Of a stretch of 64,000 nt of DNA, positions 54,316 to 61,637 are shown piece by piece. This DNA is from Deltaproteobacteria bacterium (lineage in GTDB: Bacteria; Desulfobacterota; Binatia; HRBIN30; JACQVA1), in assembly GCA_016178705.1 (NCBI GenBank), contig JACOST010000020.1, positions 1 through 64,000 on the forward strand, written 5' to 3'. A program made the position numbers and the translations under genes. The first letter of the stretch is position 1, and each line of letters opens with the position of its first letter. The notes beneath the pieces are model-generated. The model was given only the letters and a program-made list of their open reading frames with translations. It was not told where the DNA came from and did not search any database.

Positions 54316-54846
54316 TTACACGTCGCCGAGTTTTCGGGTCAGATCCACCTCGCGCATCGTCGTTACCGCGAAGACCAGCAACGTGGCCGCTTCGTCGAGG
54401 AAGCGCGTTTGCACGAAACGCAACCGACCGCGCGCCTTGATCAACTCGCTCTCGATGACGAAGCGTGGACCGACGACCGGTTCGAAGTAATCGATGCGCA
54501 TGTTGGTGGTTGCCAGCCAGTGCCGCGGTGAGCCGGGTTCCTCGCCGGCGCGCACGGTCATCAGTGCTACCATGTCGACATACGTCGGCGTGAAGCCACC
54601 GAAGAGTTGACCGCGAGGATTCTTGACGTGTGCGGGGACGTGCGCGGCGATGCGAAGAAATCCCTTGCGCCGCTCGGTGACGGTCCACTCGTAAGCTTCG
54701 AGGAAATCACCTGCGGGATGACCGCGTCCGACCAGACGCGACGGATCGCTGGTCCACCACGGTCGCCGACGCAAGAGGCTGTCCGCGTCCGACGCCACAG
54801 CGCCGCCAGGTTTACGCTCGGCGCTCAAGGACTTCTTTGTCGCCAT
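54316..54846 (-). CDS. Hotdog acyl-CoA thioesterase (PaaI-like)
   Basis: A 176-aa hotdog protein: RIAAHVPAHVKNPRGQLFGG and FTPTYVDMVALMTVRAGEEP (loop and helix with Asp as in PaaI), then TTNMRIDYFEPVVGPRFVIE. The first ~35 residues are unstructured. It overlaps the end of the ferredoxin gene by 35 bp, and follows SucCD-like genes, so it may release a CoA ester made or used by them. ATG 54846 lacks a strong ribosome site, consistent with translational coupling. Confidence 0.82.
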   Translation of the reverse strand: MATKKSLSAERKPGGAVASDADSLLRRRPWWTSDPSRLVGRGHPAGDFLEAYEWTVTERRKGFLRIAAHVPAHVKNPRGQLFGGFTPTYVDMVALMTVRAGEEPGSPRHWLATTNMRIDYFEPVVGPRFVIESELIKARGRLRFVQTRFLDEAATLLVFAVTTMREVDLTRKLGDV

Positions 54847-55057
54847 AGAGTCGCTTGACGCGGACGCTACCGGGCGCCCCGACATCGAGACAGAGTTCGC
54901 ACAGGGTGCACTCGTCGAGGTTCTTCTCGACGATCTGCACCCCGCCGCCAGTTCCGGCCGCGAAGATGTTCACTGGGCAGACTTCGACCAGCTTCTTGAC
55001 CAGCTCCGCGTCGTTGGCGACGGCCGGGCTCACTTCAACTGCGATGAACAAAGCCAT
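54812..55057 (-). CDS. Ferredoxin-like protein with a single Fe-S cluster
   Basis: An 81-aa protein: VEVCPVNIFAAGTGGGVQIV then DECTLCELCLDVGAPGSVRV. Four cysteines (C27 before Pro, C50, C53, C56) are the right set for one [4Fe-4S] cluster; the second cluster of classical ferredoxins is absent, its CP replaced by VGAPG. It could deliver electrons to or from an acyl-CoA dehydrogenase or an oxoacid oxidoreductase. It lies between a SucCD-like pair and a thioesterase on the same strand. Confidence 0.78.
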   Translation of the reverse strand: MALFIAVEVSPAVANDAELVKKLVEVCPVNIFAAGTGGGVQIVEKNLDECTLCELCLDVGAPGSVRVKRLYGDKEVLERRA

Positions 55058-55067
55058 TCGGACTCCC

Positions 55068-55178
55068 TTTACAACGGATTGAACGGATTAAACGGATTTG
55101 AGGGACTCGGATCGTGAACGTCGAATTGCTCTGGCCTCCGAAGCATGAATCCGTTCAATCCGTTTAATCCGTTGTAAA
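55068..55178. repeat. Inverted repeat of ACGGATTRA units between ferredoxin and sucD-like genes
   Basis: Left arm 55068-55098 and right arm 55148-55178 are inverted complements at 29 of 31 positions. Each arm is three tandem copies of ACGGATT separated by GA or AA (TTTACAACGGATTGAACGG and onward). The 49-bp centre is unique. It lies inside the presumed sucCD-ferredoxin transcript and would form a long hairpin. Confidence 0.9.
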
Positions 55179-55184
55179 CCATCT

Positions 55185-56090
55185 TCATCCGGTCATCCCG
55201 ATTCGTGTCTTCACGAGCGCGGGGATGTCTTCGATGCGCTCGGCGATCGAGATGCCGGCGGTTTCGAGGCGCTTGATCTTCTCTGCTGTCGTGTCGGCCT
55301 TACCTTCGACGATGGTGCCGGCGTGACCGAAGCGCATACCGGGCATCTCGTCCATGAAGCGGCCGGCCATGAATGCGATGATCGGCAGCCGCGACTTCTT
55401 CTCGACGACGTAGCGCGCCAGCTCGGCTTCCATGCGGCCGCCGGGCTCGCAGTAGATCACGATCGCTTTGGTCTCGGCGTCGGCTTCGTAGAGTGGCATG
55501 AGATCGGCGTAGGTGGAGCCAATGACCGCGTCGCCGCCGATCGACACCGCGGTCGATTGCCCGAGTCCCGCCGCGGTCAGCGTGTTGCACATCTCCGTCG
55601 TCATGCCGCCGGAACGCGACATGACGCCGATCGGACCCTTCTTGAACGCCTTCTTCGCGTCGACCGCGCGGCCACCGAGCCCGCCCATCTTGGCTTCATC
55701 GGGGGACAAGACGCCGAGACAGTTCGGCCCGATGATGCGCGCGCCGCGCAGTCGCGCCAGCTCGACCATCTGCGCGACCTCGAAACGCGGGATGCGCTCG
55801 GTGACGACGACGATGGTTTTGATTCCGGCTTCGAGCGCCTCGTACACGGCGTCACGCGTGAAGGCCGGCGGTACGGCGACAACCGAGCCGTCGACCCGCG
55901 TCTTCGCGGTGATTTGCCTCACCGTGTCGTAGACCGGAATGCCGTAGACGTCGCGTCCGCCACGACCTGGGGTCACGCCCCCAACCACTTTAGAGCCATA
56001 GTCGAGACACTCGCGGCTCATGTTCACCGCCTCGCGGCCGGTGATGCCTTGAATGATAAAGGTGTCGTCTTTGGTGATCAGAATCGACAT
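55185..56090 (-). CDS. Succinyl-CoA synthetase alpha-like CoA ligase subunit
   Basis: A 301-aa CoA-binding subunit: IIQGITGREAVNMSRECLDY, VVGGVTPGRGGRDVYGIPVY, IGPNCLGVLSP, the SRSGGMTTEM loop and phosphohistidine H256 in RFGHAGTIVEG. It differs from housekeeping SucD (GPNCLG for GPNCPG, longer C-terminal helix) and resembles malate or other acyl-CoA ligases. With Mcl in the window, a malate thiokinase (MtkB-like) or succinate ligase role is possible. GAGGAC is 5 nt before ATG 56090; the beta-like gene lies 42 bp upstream. Confidence 0.75.
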   Translation of the reverse strand: MSILITKDDTFIIQGITGREAVNMSRECLDYGSKVVGGVTPGRGGRDVYGIPVYDTVRQITAKTRVDGSVVAVPPAFTRDAVYEALEAGIKTIVVVTERIPRFEVAQMVELARLRGARIIGPNCLGVLSPDEAKMGGLGGRAVDAKKAFKKGPIGVMSRSGGMTTEMCNTLTAAGLGQSTAVSIGGDAVIGSTYADLMPLYEADAETKAIVIYCEPGGRMEAELARYVVEKKSRLPIIAFMAGRFMDEMPGMRFGHAGTIVEGKADTTAEKIKRLETAGISIAERIEDIPALVKTRIGMTG

Positions 56091-56132
56091 GCCGTCCTCA
56101 GTTCCCAACCATCAGCCATCTGCAATCGGCCA

Positions 56133-57341
56133 TCAGCCAACCCGCATCTTCGCGACGGCGCGGCCGGCGGCTTCGTACATCGACACGGTGCGGTCGCAAT
56201 ACTCGACGCCGTAGTGCTTGAGGATCTTGAAGCCTTCGGTTTCCCATGAACCCGGAATGCGGAAGATGGCGATTTTCTCCGACGGCTTGTGGCCGGATTC
56301 GATCACGCCTTTGATGACGCCGCGGGCCACGATGTCGACGCGGGTGTTCGACACCACGTTCATCATCACTGCGATCTTCTTCACGCCGGGTTTGGAGAGA
56401 ATCAGCTTGGTCAGTTCGCAGGTTTTGGTGACACTTGGGTTGCCGCCGATCTCGCAGTAGTTGGCGGGCCTGCCGCCGTGCTTGCGAATGGCATCGAACA
56501 GCGTGAGCGAGCCGCCGCCGGCGCCGATGACGAGGCCGAGATCACCGTCGAACTCGACGACGTTGCCGGCGACGCCGCGATGATCGCCGGCATCGACGGC
56601 CACACCTTTGATCTCGAAGTCCGTCGGCGGACGCGCTTGGCGCTTCTCTTCCGGATCGATGCCGAGCTCCTTGAGAATCGCCTTCTGGCTGTCGCGCGCG
56701 TCATCTTCCATGTCGACGTGGCCGTCGAGGCAGACGAAGCGGCCGTCGGCCAGCTTCGCCAGCGGATTGATCTCGGCGAGCGTGAGACCGTAGGTGATGA
56801 AGATGCGCGCCAAACCGGCGGTGATCTGCGCCAGACGATTGAGGTCGGAGCCGCTGATGTTGAGCGAGGCGATTAATTCCTTCGCCATGAAATCGGAGAA
56901 CGGCAGCAGTGTGGAGAAATTGCGCTTGGCGATGTGTTGGGGATGAGTCTCGGCGACTTCTTCGATATCGATGCCGCCCATGTCGCTGCAAATCATCACC
57001 GGCAGCCGCGCCACGCCGTCCCAGGTCACACCGACGTAATACTCCTGGGCGATCGGGGCGCGCGCTTCGACCAGCACGCCGCGGGGCGTGTGGCCGTTGA
57101 TGGTGAGCGCGAGAATCTTTTTCGCCGCGGCGGCGGCGGCGGCGGGGTTGTCGCTAAAGAGCACGCCGCCGGCCTTCATCCGGCCTCCCGTCAGCACCTG
57201 CGACTTGAGCACCACCGGCCCGGCGATCTCCGCCGCGATGGCGCTGGCCTCTTGCGGTGTGTGCGCGACCTTCGATCCCGTCGGCAGCGGCACGCCGTGC
57301 TTGCCGAACAATCGTTTCGACTCGTATTCATAGAAGCGCAT
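56133..57341 (-). CDS. Succinyl-CoA synthetase beta-like ATP-grasp subunit
   Basis: A 402-aa ATP-grasp subunit: RFYEYESKRLFGKHGVPLPT at the start, PVVLKSQVLTGGRMKAGGV (nucleotide-binding loop), LTLAEINPLAKLADGRFVCL (metal site) and the CoA-ligase half NVVEFDGDLGLVIGAGGGSL, then NYCEIGGNP. It pairs with the alpha-like gene 42 bp downstream to make an ATP- or GTP-dependent acyl-CoA ligase. Sequence is divergent from housekeeping SucC, so the acid could be succinate, malate or similar. Divergent from the Mcd-like gene with about 190 bp between starts. Confidence 0.75.
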   Translation of the reverse strand: MRFYEYESKRLFGKHGVPLPTGSKVAHTPQEASAIAAEIAGPVVLKSQVLTGGRMKAGGVLFSDNPAAAAAAAKKILALTINGHTPRGVLVEARAPIAQEYYVGVTWDGVARLPVMICSDMGGIDIEEVAETHPQHIAKRNFSTLLPFSDFMAKELIASLNISGSDLNRLAQITAGLARIFITYGLTLAEINPLAKLADGRFVCLDGHVDMEDDARDSQKAILKELGIDPEEKRQARPPTDFEIKGVAVDAGDHRGVAGNVVEFDGDLGLVIGAGGGSLTLFDAIRKHGGRPANYCEIGGNPSVTKTCELTKLILSKPGVKKIAVMMNVVSNTRVDIVARGVIKGVIESGHKPSEKIAIFRIPGSWETEGFKILKHYGVEYCDRTVSMYEAAGRAVAKMRVG

Positions 57342-57534
57342 CGGCAGCGCGGTACTACCTTCCCTGCGAAAGGTCAAATAAGTTGACGGCCTCGCGTGCC
57401 GCAAGAACCACGTCAGGGTGGCACAGGCTGCGCGGCGCACCACCCCTGGTCTGATCTGAAGGGCGATGATAGACAGCCAACACTTGGGCCGGCACTGTCC
57501 CGCCCGTCAATGAGCACGAGAGGACGTAGCGAGA

Positions 57535-59202
57535 ATGGCAGACGTGAATGTGAGGCCGATCGATCTGGCGGGCGTGGAGAGTGTGGTCACCACCACCGAC
57601 GCGCTGGTGCGTGAGGCGCTGGATGTCGCGCGCATGCGAACCGACGGCGGCAAGGGGATCGATGACGAACAGGTGCATTGCGAGCGACTCGCGTATGCCG
57701 CAACCGAAGTGGCCGCCGCTCGTGATCTGCTCGCCTACGCCAAGTCGGCCGCAGCGCAGGGCCATCGCGATCCGGTAGTGGAAGAGATGGCGGCCGTGTT
57801 CGCGGCGGAAGTTGCGCAGCGCGTGAGCGGCAACATCGACGCCCACGCGGAGGAATTCGGAATTGGCGACAGCCGCCTGAATCAGACCGTCGGCGAGTCG
57901 CAGATGAAAGCGTTGCTGCGCGCAGGTTTGAGCGACGCGCGCATTCGCGCGATCGGCCGCCACGTCGTCGAACAGCGCGGCGCGAATCACTCCTGGCTGG
58001 GCGACGAGATGGCAGTGATGACCCGCGATTCGGTGCGCCAGTTTGCCGAAAGCGAAGTCGCGCCGATCGCCGAGCACATCCATCGTCACGACGATCTGAT
58101 TCCGGAGAGCATCATCGCGAAGATGAGCGAGCTGGGTTTCTTCGGTATGTCGGTGCCCGAGGAATTCGGCGGCGGCGGCATGGGCAACCTGGCGATGATT
58201 CTCACCACCGAAGAGCTGTCGCGCTGCTCGCTCGCCGCCGCGGGCAGCTTGATCACGCGCCCGGAGATTCTCACCAAGGCGTTGCTCAAGGGCGGCACGG
58301 ATGCGCAGAAGCAGCAGTGGCTGCCGCCGATCGCGGCGGGACAGATCATGGTCGGCATCTCGGTGACCGAGCCCGATACCGGTTCGGATGTCGCGTCGGT
58401 GAAGTGCCGGGCCGATGCCGGTGAGGTTGGTGGCAAACAGAAGGGCTACGTCATCAACGGCGCCAAAGCCTGGTGCACGTTTGCCGGCCGCGCCAATGTG
58501 CTGGCGCTGCTTGCCCGCACCGATCCGGATTTGAAGAAGGGTGCACGCGGCTTGTCGCTATTTATCGTGCCGAAGGATGCGTTCACCGGGCACGAGTTCG
58601 AGATGAAGCAGTCGACCGGCGGAGTGCTAGTCGGCAAAGCCGATCGCACACCCGGCTATCGCGGCATGCATTCGTACACGTTGAACTTCGATAGCTACTT
58701 CGTCGCCGCTGAAAATCTGGTTGGTGAAGAGGGCGGACTGAACAAGGGCTTCTATCTCCAGATGAACGGCTTCGCCGCGGGCCGCTTGCAAACAGGCGGA
58801 CGCGCGACCGGCGTGGCGCAGGCCGCGCTCGAATGCACGGCCGCGTACGCCAACGACCGCAAGCAGTTTGGCCAGCCGATCGGCAGCTTTCACCTCACGC
58901 AACACAAACTCGGCCGCATGGCGACGCACATCATGGCCGCGCGCCAGCTCACCTACGCGGCGGCGCTGGCGATGGACGCCGATGAATCCATCGCCATCGA
59001 GCCGGCGATGGCGAAGTTATTCGCATCGGACGTTGCCGTGTGGACCACGCAGGAAGGTCAACTCATCCACGGCGGCTGGGGTTACGCGGAGGAATTTGCG
59101 ATCTCCCGCTACGTCGTCGACGCGCAAGTGCTGCCCATCTTCGAAGGCGTCAAGCCGATCCTCGAACTGAAAGTCATCGCGCGCAATTTGCTGGGAAGTT
59201 GA
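57535..59202 (+). CDS. Acyl-CoA dehydrogenase with N-terminal extension, methylsuccinyl-CoA dehydrogenase-like
   Basis: A 555-aa flavoenzyme. Residues 1-150 are a helical extension absent from ordinary acyl-CoA dehydrogenases but present in methylsuccinyl-CoA dehydrogenase (Mcd). The core shows MSELGFFGMSVPEEFGGGGM, GISVTEPDTGSDVASVKCRA (FAD/substrate strand), GYRGMHSYTLNFDSYFV, RLQTGGRATGVAQAALECTA, NDRKQFGQPIGSF and QLIHGGWGYAEEFAISRY. Mcd oxidises (2S)-methylsuccinyl-CoA to mesaconyl-CoA, directly after Ecm. The match to Mcd is from recalled pattern, not a search. It faces the SucCD-like operon across a shared promoter region. Confidence 0.8.
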   Translation: MADVNVRPIDLAGVESVVTTTDALVREALDVARMRTDGGKGIDDEQVHCERLAYAATEVAAARDLLAYAKSAAAQGHRDPVVEEMAAVFAAEVAQRVSGNIDAHAEEFGIGDSRLNQTVGESQMKALLRAGLSDARIRAIGRHVVEQRGANHSWLGDEMAVMTRDSVRQFAESEVAPIAEHIHRHDDLIPESIIAKMSELGFFGMSVPEEFGGGGMGNLAMILTTEELSRCSLAAAGSLITRPEILTKALLKGGTDAQKQQWLPPIAAGQIMVGISVTEPDTGSDVASVKCRADAGEVGGKQKGYVINGAKAWCTFAGRANVLALLARTDPDLKKGARGLSLFIVPKDAFTGHEFEMKQSTGGVLVGKADRTPGYRGMHSYTLNFDSYFVAAENLVGEEGGLNKGFYLQMNGFAAGRLQTGGRATGVAQAALECTAAYANDRKQFGQPIGSFHLTQHKLGRMATHIMAARQLTYAAALAMDADESIAIEPAMAKLFASDVAVWTTQEGQLIHGGWGYAEEFAISRYVVDAQVLPIFEGVKPILELKVIARNLLGS

Positions 59203-59204
59203 TT

Positions 59205-59240
59205 CACTGCGGAGACACGGAGGCGCAGAAGCAGGCGGCG
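59205..59240 (+). repeat. Purine-rich extragenic repeat fragment
   Basis: TTCACTGCGGAGACACGGAG then GCGCAGAAGCAGG: the same GCGGAG...GCGCAG text as the arms of the inverted repeat at 11826-12027 and the block at 12618-12655. It lies between the dehydrogenase stop and a small gene, where it may also supply the weak ribosome site. Confidence 0.55.
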
Positions 59241-59483
59241 ATGGCTGACACTTTCCTCTCCGAAGACGAGATTCAACAAGTCCTCGAAGCCCGCGCTGGC
59301 GCGCAGAAGCTCCTCGACGAGCTGTTGCAACGGCAGAAGGAGATCGAGGCCAATCCGCCGGACATTTCGGCGCAGCAACTCGCGGAGGGGCGCGCCGCCT
59401 TTCAGAAGGCGATCGACGCTGCGCGCCGCACGTTGACGAGCCTCGAAGAGGCAATGCGCGTGGCGGGAATCCAGTTGAACTAA
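59241..59483 (+). CDS. Small coiled-coil hypothetical protein
   Basis: An 80-aa, highly helical and charged protein: FLSEDEIQQVLEARAGAQKL, QRQKEIEANPPDISAQQLAE and DAARRTLTSLEEAMRVAGIQ, with heptad-like Leu/Ala spacing. No family recognised. It follows the Mcd-like gene by 38 bp and probably shares its transcript. The frame is open upstream into the dehydrogenase gene, but homology there belongs to the dehydrogenase. Confidence 0.55.
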   Translation: MADTFLSEDEIQQVLEARAGAQKLLDELLQRQKEIEANPPDISAQQLAEGRAAFQKAIDAARRTLTSLEEAMRVAGIQLN

Positions 59484-59502
59484 CCCAGCGGTACGGTCGC
59501 CG

Positions 59503-60261
59503 CTAAGCCCTCACGCCGAGTTTATCGCGCTGCTTCTTGCGGGCGGCGCGGCTCTCGGGGGTGATCCACACCGACATCGTGCGCAGTGCCTCTTCGTCCG
59601 TCTCGGCCGCCATGAGTGCCGCCGTCTCGGCGACGAACGCGGCCTTGGCATGCGCGTAAGCTTCGCGTGGAAATCCGGCGAGACGAGTGGCACGTTTGAG
59701 TACGGTCTCCTCAAACGTCTCGCGCGGAAACAACTCGTCGACCACGCCGAGGCGCAGCGCCTGACTCGCCGGGTAGAGTGCCGCGCCGAGTATCAGCTCG
59801 GTTGCTCGCGCATGCGCGAGGCGAAGCCGTACGATCTCGAAGGCCGCCTTCGGGAATGACGCGCCGACGGCGACTTCGTTGAGACCGACGCGATAGTCGC
59901 CCTCGGCACCGAGTCGATAGTCGCACGCCAACACGAGCACGAGACCGCCGGCGATGGCGTGCCCGTTCATCATTGCGATGGTTGGCTTCGGCAGCATCAG
60001 CAGCTTGCGATGCGTGTCACGGTAGAGACGATACAGATCGGTAGCCACTTCGTCGTCCCGCCGCGGGGCGGAGAAATCGAAGCCGCCGCTGAAGAACGAG
60101 CCAGCGCCGGTGAGGACGACAGCTCGCGTATCGTCCGACGCCGCGGCGTCGAGCGCCACGTCGAGATCGTGCAGCAGCGTTTCGTCGATGGCGTTGGCGG
60201 GCGGCCGATCGAGCGTGAGGATGCGCACACCGCCGTCAAGATCTCGTGCTCGAATCGTCAT
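59503..60261 (-). CDS. Enoyl-CoA hydratase/isomerase family protein
   Basis: A 252-aa crotonase: LDRPPANAIDETLLHDLDVA, then GAGSFFSGGFDFSAPRRDDE (oxyanion-hole strand, FSGG replacing FSAG) and MNGHAIAGGLVLVLACDYRL, with GLNEVAVGASFPKAAFEIVR providing a Glu at the catalytic helix. The mix of residues resembles delta3,delta2-enoyl-CoA isomerases, so hydration versus isomerisation is open. Converges with the small coiled-coil gene; divergent from the tagged Pro/Thr protein. Confidence 0.85.
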   Translation of the reverse strand: MTIRARDLDGGVRILTLDRPPANAIDETLLHDLDVALDAAASDDTRAVVLTGAGSFFSGGFDFSAPRRDDEVATDLYRLYRDTHRKLLMLPKPTIAMMNGHAIAGGLVLVLACDYRLGAEGDYRVGLNEVAVGASFPKAAFEIVRLRLAHARATELILGAALYPASQALRLGVVDELFPRETFEETVLKRATRLAGFPREAYAHAKAAFVAETAALMAAETDEEALRTMSVWITPESRAARKKQRDKLGVRA

Positions 60262-60368
60262 GGTGCTCGCTATAGCACACGACCACCACCGTGTAGCCAG
60301 ACTTGCGAGAGGCGGTTCCTCTTGCGCGGAGAAGGGAGTAGTACGAGGCGCCAAGAAGCCGATCGTCA

Positions 60369-60833
60369 ATGTCGAGATCTCATCGTCCGCTACGCCTTGC
60401 CGTGCTCGCTGCTGCGTGTTTCCTGCCAATCGCGGGATCGGCAGTGCCGAGCGCAGCGACAACTGCGTCGGCAACGGCGACTCCAACCATCACGTCGACG
60501 CCCATCCGGACGGCAACGCCCACACTGAGTGCGACCACGACGCGTACCGCCACGGCCACGCGCACCACCGTTTTCACGCGCACCCCGACCGCCAGCCCGA
60601 CACCAACGCCGACACCGCCTCTGATCATTACTTTGAGCAAAGGCTGCGCGATTGGTTCCGGTGGGGATCGCGGGTCTCGCTTCGTGGACCTCTCGTTGCT
60701 GCTTGGGTCGCTGTGCTGGTGCGGCCGTCAGCGCGCCCGCTGTCGGCGTCGATCGGGGCTCAACCCCGTGCGCGACTGCTCGGCCTTCTTCTTGACACGG
60801 CGAATCGGTCCGTGGCAGAGCGCGACCAAATGA
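60369..60833 (+). CDS. Small secreted Thr/Pro-rich protein with GCAIG C-terminal tag
   Basis: A 154-aa protein: signal peptide (LRLAVLAAACFLPIAGSA), a Thr/Pro-rich stalk of about 55 residues (TATPTITSTPIRTATPT and similar), then GCAIGSGGDRG with Cys93, a hydrophobic stretch VDLSLLLGSLCWC and the Arg cluster RQRARCRRR. This end closely matches the end of the beta-helix protein at 18204-20267. Here 26 further residues follow the Arg cluster. There is no folded domain between, so the protein is essentially stalk plus tag. It overlaps the Lgt-like gene by 4 bp (ATGA). Confidence 0.65.
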   Translation: MSRSHRPLRLAVLAAACFLPIAGSAVPSAATTASATATPTITSTPIRTATPTLSATTTRTATATRTTVFTRTPTASPTPTPTPPLIITLSKGCAIGSGGDRGSRFVDLSLLLGSLCWCGRQRARCRRRSGLNPVRDCSAFFLTRRIGPWQSATK

Positions 60834-61627
60834 AGCCGGAGCTATTCGGACTATCGACGTACTTCCTGATGTGGGGCGTCGCGGTAGTGCTCGGCGTTTG
60901 GTCGGGCACGCGCCTGGCGCAGCGCGCGGGATTGCCGGCGCGCGAATCATTCCTGGCGGTGTGCGCGGTGGCGTTCGTGATCTTCGCCGGTTCGAAGCTG
61001 CTGTTCCTCACCGAGCACGTGCTGTTCCCCGACGATGACCCGATGCCGATCGGACAAAACAGTTTGTGGAAGATCTTTTGGCACGGGTTCCGAATTCCCG
61101 GCGGCATCCTGCTGCTAGCCGCGGCGCTACCGTGGATCGGCCGTGGCTTCGCGTTGCCGACGCGTCGCTTTGCCGACGCGATCATGCCTGCGGTGGGCGT
61201 CGCGGTCGCGTTCATTCGGCTCGGCTGTTTCTTCAACGGCTGTTGCTTCGGGGGTGTGACCCACTTTCCACTGGCGGTCACGTTCCCGCCGAGCGCGCGG
61301 GTGTACGAGTGGCAAATGATGCAAGGCCTGATTTCCGGACCGATGCCGCGGTCGTTGCCGGTGCACCCGTTGCAGCTCTACTTCGCCGGCATCGGCGTGT
61401 TGATGTACGTGCTCGGGCGTCGTTGGCAAAATACGAAACACGTCGATGGTGAAGTGTGGGCGAACACGTATCTGCTGTTCTTTGGCGCGACCTTTATGCT
61501 CGAACTGTTGCGACCGGCTCCGTTGCACCTCAACTTGATTCTGACGTCCACGGTGGTTGCCGCGACGCTGATCGTACGAACGCGCGTGCGCCAAGCGACG
61601 GCAGCCGTCGCCGGCGCGCATCCGTGA
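60830..61627 (+). CDS. Lgt paralogue (prolipoprotein diacylglyceryl transferase family)
   Basis: A 265-aa membrane protein with about seven helices. The Lgt signature reads IRLGCFFNGCCFGG (R130, N136, G137) where classical Lgt has RxGNFxNGE. The essential HGG loop reads FRIPGGILLL (88-95), so the key His is missing. VHPLQLYFAGIGVLMYVL matches the usual HP-QLYE region, with Phe in place of Glu. It belongs to a divergent Lgt-like branch whose lipid transfer is unproven. Coupled by ATGA overlap to the tagged stalk protein, and 10 bp upstream of the sulfatase-like gene. Confidence 0.8.
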   Translation: MKPELFGLSTYFLMWGVAVVLGVWSGTRLAQRAGLPARESFLAVCAVAFVIFAGSKLLFLTEHVLFPDDDPMPIGQNSLWKIFWHGFRIPGGILLLAAALPWIGRGFALPTRRFADAIMPAVGVAVAFIRLGCFFNGCCFGGVTHFPLAVTFPPSARVYEWQMMQGLISGPMPRSLPVHPLQLYFAGIGVLMYVLGRRWQNTKHVDGEVWANTYLLFFGATFMLELLRPAPLHLNLILTSTVVAATLIVRTRVRQATAAVAGAHP

Positions 61628-61637
61628 GCGGTGGGTC

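Noticed and set aside
60430-60620. Thr/Pro-coding repeats as a CRISPR or minisatellite
   Set aside because: No regular repeat-spacer period; the DNA simply encodes a Thr/Pro stalk.
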